DNA of 64,000 nucleotides from Bellilinea sp040754815 (GTDB taxonomy: Bacteria; Chloroflexota; Anaerolineae; Anaerolineales; Anaerolineaceae). Every line of letters begins with the position of its first letter. Positions within the stretch are counted from its first letter, which is position 1. The notes under the pieces were generated by a model that was given only the letters and a program-made list of their open reading frames with translations, searched no databases and was not told where the DNA came from. Below are positions 51,336-61,135 of this stretch, in pieces. The position numbers and the translations under genes are program-made. Location: the NCBI GenBank assembly GCA_040754815.1, contig JBFMBX010000007.1, positions 134,896 to 198,895 of the forward strand. The letters are read 5' to 3'.

Positions 51336-54300
51336 ATGAACGGTCATCGGCGGGGTGATTTTCAAATTGTGCGGTTGGTGTGGATTTTGCTGATGGCGTG
51401 GGGGCTGATTCAACCAGCGCTTGAAACCGGTCAATTCCTGCGTAAAGCGGCAGCCGCCGCCGTTCAAGAGCGGGAAGTTTCTTCCTCAACTACTGCCGTT
51501 ACTCCGCAGTCTGCTCCACCGCGCTACCTGATCGTTGCGCCCGATGAACTGGCCGCCTCGCTGGGGGGTTATATCGCCGCAAAACAGGCGCAGGGTCTGG
51601 ATGTTACCTTGCAAACGCTTTCTCAAACCGGCCCTACCCGCGAAAACATCCGCACCGCAATCCGCAACTTTTCACCGGATTATCTGCTGCTGGTGGGAGA
51701 TGTGGATCTCCTGCCGGCATGGGAAAGCCGCAGCGGGCTAACCACCTTCACCGACCTCTATTACACAACCCTTGACGGCCCAAACGATTACATTCCCAAT
51801 TTCCCTTATGCCCGCCTGCCGGTGCATTCGAGTGCCGAATTGCAGGCCGTTCTGGCAAAATGGGCCGCTTATGAAGCGTTGGATGGCAGTCAGGCATGGC
51901 TGAGCCGGGTCGCTTTCATCGCCAGCGGTGAAACGGATGATTATTCCACCGCCGAGCAGGTTCATAACGCCATGATCGAACAGTATACGGCGGAAATTGG
52001 CTTTAGCGGATCCTTCCCCAATAATCCGCAGCCGGGCGGTGACCGCCTGTATGCCCGCACCTACTCGGCCACACCTGCGGATATCAGCGCGGCGCTGAAC
52101 GCCGGGCGCGGGCTGGCGGTTTACTTCGGGCAGGGCGGTACTTTGGGCTGGAATTCCCCGTACTTCACCACCAGCGAGGTGCAGCAGTTGAACGGCCCTC
52201 CCTTACCGCTGCTGGTGAGTTTTGCCAGCCGCAACGCGCTGCTCAGTGCAGAACAGACTTCTTTTGCAGAAAACTGGCTGCTGCATCCCACTTCCGGCGC
52301 GCTGAGCGTGTTTGCCGCTGGGGCAGATACCACCCGCTCAGCCGACGAACGGCTGGAGGAAGAGTTGTTCCGCGCTTTGTTCGCCCAACCCTCCAATCCA
52401 CCCCGGCTGGGCAGCGCACTGCTTGAGGCAATGGAAGAATTCAGCCGCTATTACTTTTTGAATCAAACCTTCGTTCAACAATACTATGAAATGTACGCGC
52501 TGTGGGGCGACCCGACCCTGCGCCTGTGGCCGGATGCGCCGCAGCGTTTCAGCCTTGAACTCGACCCGCAAACCGTTTCGGTATGCGCCGGGGCAGCGCA
52601 AACCCTTGCAATGCAGGTAACGCTCAAAAGCGCTCAGACCCCCGCCGTAACCCTCTCATTGCCCAATCCGCCGCCGGGCGTGAGCGGCACATTTTCAGCC
52701 AACCCAGTCCATTCACCCGGCAGCGCTGTTCTGACCCTTCATCTTTCTTCCGATCTTGCGCCGGGCGAACATACCCTGACGGTACGCGGGGAAAGCGACT
52801 TCATCCGGCAGGATGCCGCCCTGCCGCTGACCGTTCACCCGGCCGCACCCGAACAAACGCCGCTGCCCCTGCTGCCCGCCAACGGTGCCAGCGGAGTTCC
52901 TTTGCGCCCCCAGTTGAGCTGGTCGGCAGTCGGCGGCGCCGCTGGTTATGAGGTGCAAATTGCGCTGGATTCGTCCTTTGAGCAGATCGTAACCGCCGCC
53001 GGTAATACTCCCCAAACCGCCTACACCCTGACGGAAGATTTGCAACCCGGCCAGACGTATTACTGGCGCGTCCGGGCGCTCAACGGCTGTGGGGCGGGTG
53101 AATTTTCGCCGCCCGCCCGCTTCACCACCCGCCCGCCTGCCGGTGAATGTCCCCCGCACAGCCGCGCCGAAGTGCTGTATTCGCAGACCTTCGATACCCC
53201 AGCCGATGACTGGCAGATGCAAAACGGCTGGCAGACTGGCAGTGCCTTCGGCCGCGGGGGCGTGGTCAGCGCCGCCGCCCCTGCCGAAATTCTGCTCCAG
53301 AGCCTCACTTCTCCCCTCCTTTCCTTGCCGGCAGAAGCGGATGTTCTGGCCGTTCACCTGCGCGCCGAAACGGCCTACCACTTTGGCGAAGCGGGCGCCT
53401 GCCTGGATGGCGCACTGCTGCAAATTTCAAACGACGACGGCGAACACTGGACTGCCGTTTCGGATGAAGCCTTGCTCACCCCGCCCTACGAAGGCGCGCT
53501 GGCAACCTCATTTGGCAACCCGCTGGGCGGCGAACGGGCATGGTGTGGTCAGCGCGACTAGGGCCGGCTGGCAGCCGATTTGAGCGCTTTCCGGGGTGAT
53601 AACGTGCATTTGCGAATTTTGACCGGCAGCGGTGATGATGCCCAATCCGCGGCCGGCATTGCGCTGGATAATTTCGAGGTCATTGCCTGCCGCGCAGAAG
53701 AGCCGGTGCGCCGCTTGAATTTAACCCCCGCTCACCAATCGGCTGTTTTCCCTGCCGGTTCAACCCATTCCTTTATCTGGCAGTTGAGCAACACCGGCGC
53801 GCAGAGTGAACAGGTTGAGTTGAACATCACCGGCGATTTGCCGGTCGGTTTGCCTACTCAGTCGGTATTACTGGACCCCGCTGAAACCAGAGAAATACAG
53901 GTTGAAGTCAGCCTGCCGGCAGACGCCGCCCCCGGTGAAGAGTACCCCATCACCCTGCAGGCAATAACCAGCGACCAAAACCTGTGGGCTGCTGCCGGTC
54001 TCACCGTCACCGTCCAGCAATGCGGCCTGCTGCTCGGCGCTCCCCAAACCCTGCCCCCGCCTGAAGCGGGTAAACCTTACCCCCTGCAAGTAACCCTCAC
54101 CAACACCGGCAATGCGGCAGATACCTTCACCCTCGCCGCCTTCAGCAGCCTGAATTGGGCAGTGGAACTCCCCCCGCCGGCGCAAATCCAGCCGCAGGCC
54201 AGTTTGCTGGTTGACCTCATCATATATCCCCCATCAGATACCCTGCCCGCCGATGAGAACCGTGTGTCCATCACGGCCCGTTCGGCGGCCTGCCCCACTG

Positions 54301-54371
54301 TGCAAAGCCGTATCGAACGCCTGCTCACCATCGCGGGCAGCCGGCTGTTCCTGCCGCTCATCGGCCGCTGA
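51336..54371 (+). pseudogene. Large secreted C25-peptidase-like protein, split by an in-frame TAG
   Basis: One reading frame spans 51336-54371 except for TAG at 53559-53561. A signal anchor lies at about 13-30. A C25 (gingipain-type) domain follows (YLLLVGDVDLLPAW near 112). The usual catalytic His reads Gln (AVYFGQGGTLGW near 263) and the Cys reads Ser (LVSFASRNALLS near 293), so it is probably inactive. Next come a beta-sandwich, a fibronectin type III domain (PQLSWSAVGGAAGYEVQIA near 525) and an immune-inhibitor/MAM-like sandwich holding the stop; CARDB/NEW3-like modules follow (LTNTGNAADTFTL). The C-terminus is SRLFLPLIGR. The TAG stands where the family has a Trp (CGQRD-stop-GRLAADLSAF), so TGG to TAG is the simplest origin: mutation, error or readthrough. 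Confidence 0.8.
53559..53561 (+). other. In-frame TAG in the C25-like gene
   Basis: The stop lies 741 codons into the frame and the reading continues in the same frame for 270 codons with high-quality beta-sandwich domains. A G at 53560 would restore Trp. Confidence 0.95.
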
Positions 54372-54382
54372 GCGGGCAGCAA

Positions 54383-56659
54383 TCACCCCACTTCGACGCG
54401 GTTGCCGCCGTTCTGTTTGGCTGTGTACATGACCGCGTCGGCGCGGTGGATGAGGGTTTGCAGCGTGGTGGTCGGTTCATCCTTGCTGGCAACACCGATA
54501 CTGGCCGTAATTTTATAAGGAGTGCCGTTGATCCGGTACGGGCGCTCGCTGACTGCTTTGAGCAGACGCCCGGCAATGACCACCGCCTCGGCCGCCGTGG
54601 TACGGCCCAACAAAACAATAAATTCATCCCCGCCCGGCCGGCCGATGAAATCATTGCGCCGCAGAACGCTTTTCATCCGCCGGGCAACCCGTTTCAACAG
54701 TCCATCCCCTTTCAAATGCCCGTGCCGGTCGTTGACTTCCTTGAAGTTATCCAGATCAATGACCAGCAGACTGAACGGCTCTTCATAGCGCTGTGCGCGC
54801 GTCAGTTCACGCTCTCCGGCCTCAAAAATCGAACGCCGGTTGAGTAAACCGGTCAACCCATCAATGGTTGCCAGCCTTCGCGCCTGAGTGAAAAGCCGGC
54901 TGTTTTGAATGGAAAGCGCCGCCGGGCCGGCAAATGTTTCAGCCAGCGGAGTTTCAGAAGATTTGAAAGCCGTAGCCGGAGCGCGAATCAACCACAGCAG
55001 ACCGATGGGCCGGTTGTTCCACTTCAAGGGAATCACCATCCACGAAACACCCGGCGTCGTTTCCCCCAGCAATTCCAGTTGACGGGAATCCTGAATGTGA
55101 TTCAAAAACCACACCCGTGATTTAGCGGTGATTTTTTCCGGCCACACTTCGTGGTTTTCGGTCAGGGAGGCGGGCGGCCTGCCGGTGAGGTAACCGGTTT
55201 TGGCCGCCAGCCGGAATTTTCCATTTTCTTCCAGATACAGCGCACAACGGTCATAAGGGACGATTCGTGCCAGCCCGTTCAGCACCTGTTTTGCCGCCTG
55301 CTTCGAACTTAAGTCATGGATCAGCGCGCCGAACGCGTCGCGCAGCGATTCGGACTGCCGCCGGTGGGCCTGCTCGATGACCAGCAAACTGCGGATGCGC
55401 TGCTCCATGCGTTTTTGTTCGGTAACGTCATTGAAAACGCCAAACGCGCCAAGGTATTGCCCCTGCTCATCAAAATGCGGTGTAGCATGCACGGTGACAA
55501 TCCGCCGTTGATGCGGAGCCAGACCAATTTCAATCTCATACTGACTGCGGTATCCCTTGCGCCGCAATGAGGTCTGTTCCAGAACCACTTGCATTTGCTG
55601 CGGGGCGAGAAACTCCCTCAGGTTGCGTCCGATCAATCCCCCCTCGTTTACCCCAAAGAGCTTGTCTGTCTCGGCATTGGCAAACAGCACATTCTCATCT
55701 TCATCAACGAGGATCACCCCCAGCCCCTGATTCTCAACCAGCATGCGGTAGAGTTCCTCGCTGGCGCGCAAAGCAGTTTCGGCTTTGCGCCGTTCATAAA
55801 AAGCCCCCAGCAGATTTGCAGCAGTGCGCAGAGCATCCACTTCAAAGGTATTCCATTCTCGCTCGCGGCGGCATTCATCAAAGCCGATGAAGCCCCAAAA
55901 CGAATTTTGCACGAAAATGGGGATGATGAGGATGGAGAGAATGCCCTGCCGGCTGAACTCGGCTTGCTCGGCAGGGGGAAAATCGCTTACATTGCCGGCA
56001 AAGACTTCACCGGCTTGTAAGGTTTGCAGAAAATGGTCAAAACCGGCCGCCAGATAATCGAAATCTTGCAAAGTTGGGTCGTCAATGAACGACGCAACCC
56101 CCTCGGCGCACCACTCGTAACGCTGGCTGGTCAGTAAACGGCCGCCATCCTCGCTATGATTTTCAAAAAGGTACGCCCGGCTTACATCGGCAGCCGTCCC
56201 CAGCTCGGCCAGCAAGGCGGGAATGACCTCTTCGGGTCGGGGGGAGCGGAAAATCCGGTGGCTGGCATCGGCAACCGCCCGCAAAATGGCCGTTTGACGC
56301 CGGTAAATAGCGGGCATCTCTTTGACCGCATCGGCACCGAATATTTCAAATGCCAGCAGGTCTTCCTCCAGCCGGGAAATCCTCACGCTGAGGAAAAGCC
56401 ATCTTTGCTCACGGTCCACCATCACCATTTCGTGTTCAACCGCTGCCTGCTCAGCCAGTTCCCGCACCGCCTGTTGAAACAACGGACGGTGGTCGGGGGC
56501 AATTAAATCCCCAATCGTGAGGGAAGAAAATTCATCCACGGCATAGCCAAACAAAGCAGCAGCCGGCTGGTTAGCCGCGAGAATACTGCCGTCCTGCCGG
56601 ACGATCAAAGCCGGCAGTGAATTTTGGCGTAAAAAAGCGGGATGGTCTGATGGTTTCAT
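54383..56659 (-). CDS. PAS-GAF-PAS-GAF-GGDEF diguanylate cyclase
   Basis: A soluble 758-residue protein. PAS at about 10-115, GAF at 130-290, a second PAS (VENQGLGVILVDEDENVLFA near 310) and a second GAF at about 440-590. The C-terminal GGDEF domain begins LATIDGLTGLLNRRSIFEAGE near 598; the active loop is PGGDEFIVLL and RRND lies five residues before it, the inhibitory I-site with correct spacing. It makes cyclic di-GMP, with product feedback. No membrane segments are seen. The gene is divergent from an HD-GYP gene. Confidence 0.92.
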   Translation of the reverse strand: MKPSDHPAFLRQNSLPALIVRQDGSILAANQPAAALFGYAVDEFSSLTIGDLIAPDHRPLFQQAVRELAEQAAVEHEMVMVDREQRWLFLSVRISRLEEDLLAFEIFGADAVKEMPAIYRRQTAILRAVADASHRIFRSPRPEEVIPALLAELGTAADVSRAYLFENHSEDGGRLLTSQRYEWCAEGVASFIDDPTLQDFDYLAAGFDHFLQTLQAGEVFAGNVSDFPPAEQAEFSRQGILSILIIPIFVQNSFWGFIGFDECRREREWNTFEVDALRTAANLLGAFYERRKAETALRASEELYRMLVENQGLGVILVDEDENVLFANAETDKLFGVNEGGLIGRNLREFLAPQQMQVVLEQTSLRRKGYRSQYEIEIGLAPHQRRIVTVHATPHFDEQGQYLGAFGVFNDVTEQKRMEQRIRSLLVIEQAHRRQSESLRDAFGALIHDLSSKQAAKQVLNGLARIVPYDRCALYLEENGKFRLAAKTGYLTGRPPASLTENHEVWPEKITAKSRVWFLNHIQDSRQLELLGETTPGVSWMVIPLKWNNRPIGLLWLIRAPATAFKSSETPLAETFAGPAALSIQNSRLFTQARRLATIDGLTGLLNRRSIFEAGERELTRAQRYEEPFSLLVIDLDNFKEVNDRHGHLKGDGLLKRVARRMKSVLRRNDFIGRPGGDEFIVLLGRTTAAEAVVIAGRLLKAVSERPYRINGTPYKITASIGVASKDEPTTTLQTLIHRADAVMYTAKQNGGNRVEVG

Positions 56660-56895
56660 CGCATCCCACCCGCTTCCGATTCAAACTCAATTGTATGGAT
56701 CAACGCTGGCATTGACCTTGCACCCCCTCAAGGTAGGTCTCCGTCGTAAACTGCAATTTATCGGGGATAAGATAAATGAGATTTCCTCTTATTTTACTCA
56801 CAAATGTTCGTTTGGCAAGCGATTCTGGTATTTTTTATGTATTTTTTACGGATAGTATGCTTCATTTCACCACGAAAGGGTTGTGAACAAACCCC

Positions 56896-58521
56896 ATGAG
56901 ACGACCGGTTTATTTACCCCGCAAAAACGCGCCCTCAAAACTATTTTTGCTCGAACAGGCCCTCCAGCAAAGCCGTCAGGCCCTGCTGCGGCTGATCGAG
57001 AGCCTGCCGGCTGCCGTTTGCATTTTGAACCGGCATGATTTTACCTATCTGGAAGCCAACCCCGCCTACTGCGAACTGATCGGCATTCCGCGCAGCCTGC
57101 TGCTAAACCGCCCGGAAAACAGCCTGCCGGCCGGCATTGGAGAACACAATCTAAAGAAAATCCTTGCCCGCCTGGGTGCTGAAAACAACCTGCGCAACCT
57201 TGAGCTGCTCATTTTCAACCAGCAGGGAGCGCTGGTGCGCAGTTTTGCCAGCGTAGAAGCCATTGTGTTCGACCATCAGCCGGCCCTGATGATTACTCTG
57301 ACCCGCGAGCGGCGTGAGGATACCCGCCCGCAGGCAGGTTTAAGTGAAAGCAAATTGACCGCCGTGGGTGAATTGGGGCGCGCGCTGGCCCAACTGGACG
57401 ACTTGACCGAAATTTACCGCCGCCTGAGCGCGGCTGTGGTTCAACTGCTGCCGGATGTTTGCACGGTATATATCTCGCTCTACGACAGCGAAACGCAGGA
57501 ATTGTATTGTGCCTACGGCGAACACGAGGGCGAAGCAGTGGATTTGACCAGCATCCCGCCCCTCCCCCTCCAGAATCATGCCGGCTCATATCCCTTCAAT
57601 GTCATTCACAGCGCCCGCCCCATGGTCATTGACGATTTGCTGACCCACAGCCCTACCGGCACGCTTCCGCTCCCCTTCGTCCGGCCCGGCCGGGCGGTTC
57701 GTTCGGGGGTTTATGTGCCCATGGTCACCCGTGGGCGGGTCATCGGGCTGGTGCAGGCCCACAGTTACCGGCCGGCCCGCTTTCGCGCAAGCACCGATAC
57801 GGCATTGCTCAGTCTGGTGGCCAACACGGCAGCCGTTGCCATTCAAAACGCTCAGTTGACCCGTTCACTGGAACAATCGCATCTGGATTTGAACCAGACT
57901 TACGAAGCCACCATTGACGGCTGGACCCGCGCGCTGGAACTGCGCGATTTTTCCACCGAACGTCACTCCAACCGCGTGGTGGAATTGACCGTCGAAATGG
58001 GCCGGCGCATGGGATTGAACCACGCGGAACTGGTCAAACTGCGCCGCGGCGCCCAGCTGCACGATATCGGCAAAATCGGCATTCCGGATGCCATCCTGCT
58101 CAAACCCGGGCCGCTGGATGAGGGCGAATGGCGGGTCATGCGCCGCCACCCGCTGTATGCTTACGAACTGCTCAGCCCCATTCCGCATTTTTATGACCTG
58201 CTGGATATTCCCTACTGTCATCACGAAAAATGGGATGGCAGCGGCTATCCGCGCCGTCTGCGGGGCGAAGAAATCCCGCTGGGGGCGCGCATCTTTGCGG
58301 TGGTGGATGTCTGGGACGCCCTCAACTCCAACCGCCCTTACCGCTCGGCATGGCAGCCGCATCAGGTGGTGGATTATCTGCGCTATCAGTCGAACCGCCA
58401 TTTTCAGGCCGAGGTGGTGGATTTATTCCTCGACCTGATCGGGGGTTACAGCGGCGGCAGTGCCGCTCCGCGCGGGCCGCTGTTCACCCCCGGCCGGTTT
58501 TACTCCACTCGTCTCCGGTAA
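56896..58521 (+). CDS. PAS-GAF-HD-GYP phosphodiesterase
   Basis: A soluble 541-residue protein. PAS lies at about 22-130 (RLIESLPAAVCILNRHDFTY), GAF at about 150-320 (YISLYDSETQELYCAYGE), and the HD-GYP domain at about 335-520. QLHDIGKIGIPD near 390 and DGSGYPRRLRGEEIPLG near 450 are complete, so cyclic di-GMP hydrolysis is expected. The GGDEF gene is directly divergent and may share the 236-base control region. It lacks the CHASE4 and HAMP parts of its homologue at 44677-47280. Confidence 0.92.
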   Translation: MRRPVYLPRKNAPSKLFLLEQALQQSRQALLRLIESLPAAVCILNRHDFTYLEANPAYCELIGIPRSLLLNRPENSLPAGIGEHNLKKILARLGAENNLRNLELLIFNQQGALVRSFASVEAIVFDHQPALMITLTRERREDTRPQAGLSESKLTAVGELGRALAQLDDLTEIYRRLSAAVVQLLPDVCTVYISLYDSETQELYCAYGEHEGEAVDLTSIPPLPLQNHAGSYPFNVIHSARPMVIDDLLTHSPTGTLPLPFVRPGRAVRSGVYVPMVTRGRVIGLVQAHSYRPARFRASTDTALLSLVANTAAVAIQNAQLTRSLEQSHLDLNQTYEATIDGWTRALELRDFSTERHSNRVVELTVEMGRRMGLNHAELVKLRRGAQLHDIGKIGIPDAILLKPGPLDEGEWRVMRRHPLYAYELLSPIPHFYDLLDIPYCHHEKWDGSGYPRRLRGEEIPLGARIFAVVDVWDALNSNRPYRSAWQPHQVVDYLRYQSNRHFQAEVVDLFLDLIGGYSGGSAAPRGPLFTPGRFYSTRLR

Positions 58522-58652
58522 AAAAAGAAACCGAGTATCGGAAAATTTTTGTAAAATATTGTGTTATACCGACTTGGGATGTGCATTACAACAAAGCCGG
58601 AAAACAATCTTGATCTGCCTGCTTGATTTAATCTCGTGTAATGGCAGGTAAT

Positions 58653-59357
58653 CTAGGGGCAGGGCAAACCGGCCTGCGGTGTGAAGGTGGGAATGGGCGG
58701 CAAGGTCGGCGCGATTTCGTCCGGCGAGTTCAACCAGCGCCGCGCCGCAACATCGTAATAGTACACACCGCCCTGTTCATCCGTGAGGGTCAGCCGGTAA
58801 CCCTCGGCGGCGGTGATGCGTAAACGCCCGCCCTGAGCGGGGGCTGTTTCTGCCTGAAGGGGAGCCTTCACCGTAAACAACACCAGCATACCCTGCGCAG
58901 CGTTGGAAAACTGCCTTCCGGCCATTACCGTCACAAAATTGCCGTTGACCGATCCGCGCCAGCCGTTGACCGCCATGAAATCCAGGTCTTCATAATCCCC
59001 CTCACCGTCCAGTTCAAAGATGCCCTGCGGCAGGTCGTCCGCGGTTTGAACATCCGGCGGCGGGCACACCCCCAGCGTCAGCGTGGGAACGGCCTGCAAA
59101 GCGGCTTCCTGCCGCGCCTGCTGTACCTGTTCCAGCCGGCTGCGCTTGTCTTCCAGCAGGGCCTGTTCGGTGGGGTTGACCGCGCTTTGGCTGCGCTCGC
59201 CGATCTGCTCGAGCAGCAAGGTGAGCCAGTCACCCCCGCCCTGTCCCTGTTGGGGGTCGAACTGGCCGCCCGCCGAAAGGATGCCGCTCGCCAGCAGCAC
59301 CACAGCGGCGGTCAGCACGGCCAGCCAGATGATTCGTTTTTTCATTTGCGGTTGCAC
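58653..59357 (-). CDS. Exported protein of unknown function
   Basis: A 234-residue protein with an N-terminal membrane anchor (IIWLAVLTAAVVLLASGIL). A helical Gln-rich segment (about 65-95) is followed by a beta-rich domain with GIFELDGEGDYEDLDFMAVNGW and GRLRITAAEGYRLTLTDEQGGVYYYD. The family is not recognised. The GTG start at 59357 is preferred over an ATG at 59345 because AAGGAGG lies five bases upstream. It lies 27 bases after the next exported protein gene and is probably co-transcribed. Confidence 0.75.
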   Translation of the reverse strand: MQPQMKKRIIWLAVLTAAVVLLASGILSAGGQFDPQQGQGGGDWLTLLLEQIGERSQSAVNPTEQALLEDKRSRLEQVQQARQEAALQAVPTLTLGVCPPPDVQTADDLPQGIFELDGEGDYEDLDFMAVNGWRGSVNGNFVTVMAGRQFSNAAQGMLVLFTVKAPLQAETAPAQGGRLRITAAEGYRLTLTDEQGGVYYYDVAARRWLNSPDEIAPTLPPIPTFTPQAGLPCP

Positions 59358-59384
59358 GGCATCCTCCTTCCTTACCTCTGCGGC

Positions 59385-60698
59385 TTACCTGACCTGCCAG
59401 CGGATATCGGTGACCCAGCGCAGCACAGCCTGCGCGGTGCGCGGGTCTCGATTCAAATAATCGTACAACTGCGACCAGCCCTCTTCGGGCGTGTTATCAA
59501 GGCTGTATTCGGGGTCGTCCACATCAATGCAGCCGGAACGCTGCTGGCAGGACTGGTACTGGGTCATCGCCCCGGCAAAGGTCATCGCACCGCCTTTGTA
59601 GAGCGCACCGTACAGGCTGACCGCCTGCCACTGGCGGGCGAGGTAGCCGTCTTTGCGGTAGATTTCCGGCAGCGGCAGGGCCGGCGGCGCGCCCCACGAA
59701 ACGTAATACACATCCCCCTGACTCCAGTCCATCACCACGCCGTTATCGTCCTCGCGGGTGGTGAAGACCCACGAGAGGTTGGGCGCGCTCGGGCAGCCGA
59801 CACACGCCCCGTAGTTAAGGTACAGTTCCCGCCCGCGGCTGTTGGCCTCGAAACCCGCCGCCCAGCCGCCGGTCACGTAGGGCGTGTTCCACCAGTAATT
59901 TCCATCCGATTCGCGCCCGGCCCACTCAATATCCAGCGCGCCCATCACCCACAACCGGTTAGCATAACCGCTGCTGCGAATCCACTCGTTCAGGCTGTAG
60001 GTGGTATCGGCAAAGCGCTGACCGAAGGTGTAGGCCGTCTGGCGCAGCAGGTTCTGGTTGCCTGAAAATTCCCAGATATCATCATCCACATTCATATCAT
60101 CATAATTGTTACTGCCAATGGCCAGCGCCAGCAGGGAGACGCCGTCGCTGCAGGACAGGTAACCCAGCAGGTACTGGCGCGCCAGATTTTCCACCTGCGC
60201 AAAGGTCAGGTTGGTGCGTCTGCCGTCATTGTCGGGATTTCCATAAGTACGCAGGTAATACTGGCCGTCATCCACCCACATCTTGCCGAAGGCCAAAACC
60301 ACCAGATTATCCTGCTGGCCGGGCAGGTTCTGGTCGCGTAAGCCTTGAGCACAGCCCAGATTGTACAATTCGGTGGCGGTGGGATTCTGTATGTAGATGC
60401 TGGTGGCGTAAAGCGGGGCGGGAGGCAAGTCGTAGCGCGCAATTAGCGGTAAGAAGAGGACGCTTTGCGGGGTAAAAGAAATTTCCGGCGTGTTGGTCGG
60501 CGTACTCAGCGGCGGAAGTAACGGCTTTGGGGTAGGCGTCGGTGTCGGCGGATAGTCGCGCAGCACCAGCGGCAGGTAGAGCGGCGGTGCTTCCCCCTGC
60601 CCCAGCACCAGCCCTGCCGGCAGCGCTACCATGAATAGTATGAATAAAATAAACACCCCCCGGCGTACAGACGCGAAGTGAGACAGCGGGGATTTCAT
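59385..60698 (-). CDS. Exported protein with LPLV/LPLI motifs, function unknown
   Basis: A 437-residue exported protein. A signal peptide (FILFILFMVALPAGLVLGQG) ends near residue 35. Two copies of a YLPLVLRDY / FLPLIARYD motif flank a Thr-Pro linker (about 40-95). The main domain (about 100-437) is rich in aromatic residues: VVLAFGKMWVDDGQYYLRT, SLLALAIGSNNYDD, WVMGALDIEWAG and TGGWAAGFEANSRG. This arrangement hints at a glycoside-hydrolase-like barrel but I do not recognise the family. Possible acidic catalytic residues are the DxE of LDIEWAG. It is encoded just upstream of the exported protein at 58653-59357. Confidence 0.72.
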   Translation of the reverse strand: MKSPLSHFASVRRGVFILFILFMVALPAGLVLGQGEAPPLYLPLVLRDYPPTPTPTPKPLLPPLSTPTNTPEISFTPQSVLFLPLIARYDLPPAPLYATSIYIQNPTATELYNLGCAQGLRDQNLPGQQDNLVVLAFGKMWVDDGQYYLRTYGNPDNDGRRTNLTFAQVENLARQYLLGYLSCSDGVSLLALAIGSNNYDDMNVDDDIWEFSGNQNLLRQTAYTFGQRFADTTYSLNEWIRSSGYANRLWVMGALDIEWAGRESDGNYWWNTPYVTGGWAAGFEANSRGRELYLNYGACVGCPSAPNLSWVFTTREDDNGVVMDWSQGDVYYVSWGAPPALPLPEIYRKDGYLARQWQAVSLYGALYKGGAMTFAGAMTQYQSCQQRSGCIDVDDPEYSLDNTPEEGWSQLYDYLNRDPRTAQAVLRWVTDIRWQVR

Positions 60699-61135
60699 AA
60701 GTCAGGGGTTTACTTCATCCATCAGGAATCAGGGAGAGAGTTTGATTGAACGAACGGCAAAAGCATACCACGAGCAAGGCAGGCGCGTCAAGCCTGCGCA
60801 CGCCTGTGTTCTTCACCCCAACACCCCCTCTTCGCTTACAATAATGTAAACTCTTTCATCTCACCCCGCTCCAGGTGAAACCCGCCCTTTACTGCACTTT
60901 TGTTCATGTCATTTTAAGCAAGCGATACCCGCCCGCCCTCCGCAGCGGCTTTGCGGGAGATTGCCACGCCGCCTGACGGCGGCTCGCAATGACATCAACC
61001 CTTAATGTCATCCGAGCGAAGCGACACTTGCACCGCACTGCGTTTGGTGCAGTGCAGGTGTCGGTGCAGTGCAGGTGGGAATCTCCCGCCCGGTTTTTAC
61101 GATGGGTAAAGGAAGCAAACAGGCCGGGGTCTGGT
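60699..61135. other. Gene-free region with dispersed-repeat features
   Basis: 437 bases between two minus-strand genes hold no open frame worth calling. The left 250 bases show nothing clear. The right part contains two repeat-like units (60953-60994 and 61005-61089). Confidence 0.8.
60953..61089. repeat. Pair of inverted dispersed-repeat units
   Basis: Unit 1 (60953-60994) begins with a GGGAGATTGCC end, has a GCCGCC/GGCGGC hairpin and closes with CGCAATGACAT. Unit 2 (61005-61089) begins ATGTCATCCGAGCGAAGC and closes GGGAATCTCCCGC, so the pair is arranged head to head. It resembles the widespread GTCATTGCGAG...AATCTCC class of intergenic repeats. Unit 2 carries a direct repeat GGTGCAGTGCAGGTG at 61046-61060 and 61063-61077, plus an inverted relative at about 61031. 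Confidence 0.7.

Noticed and set aside
54372..54382. Terminator between the convergent C25-like and GGDEF genes
   Set aside because: Only eleven bases separate the stops and no hairpin with a U-run is visible.
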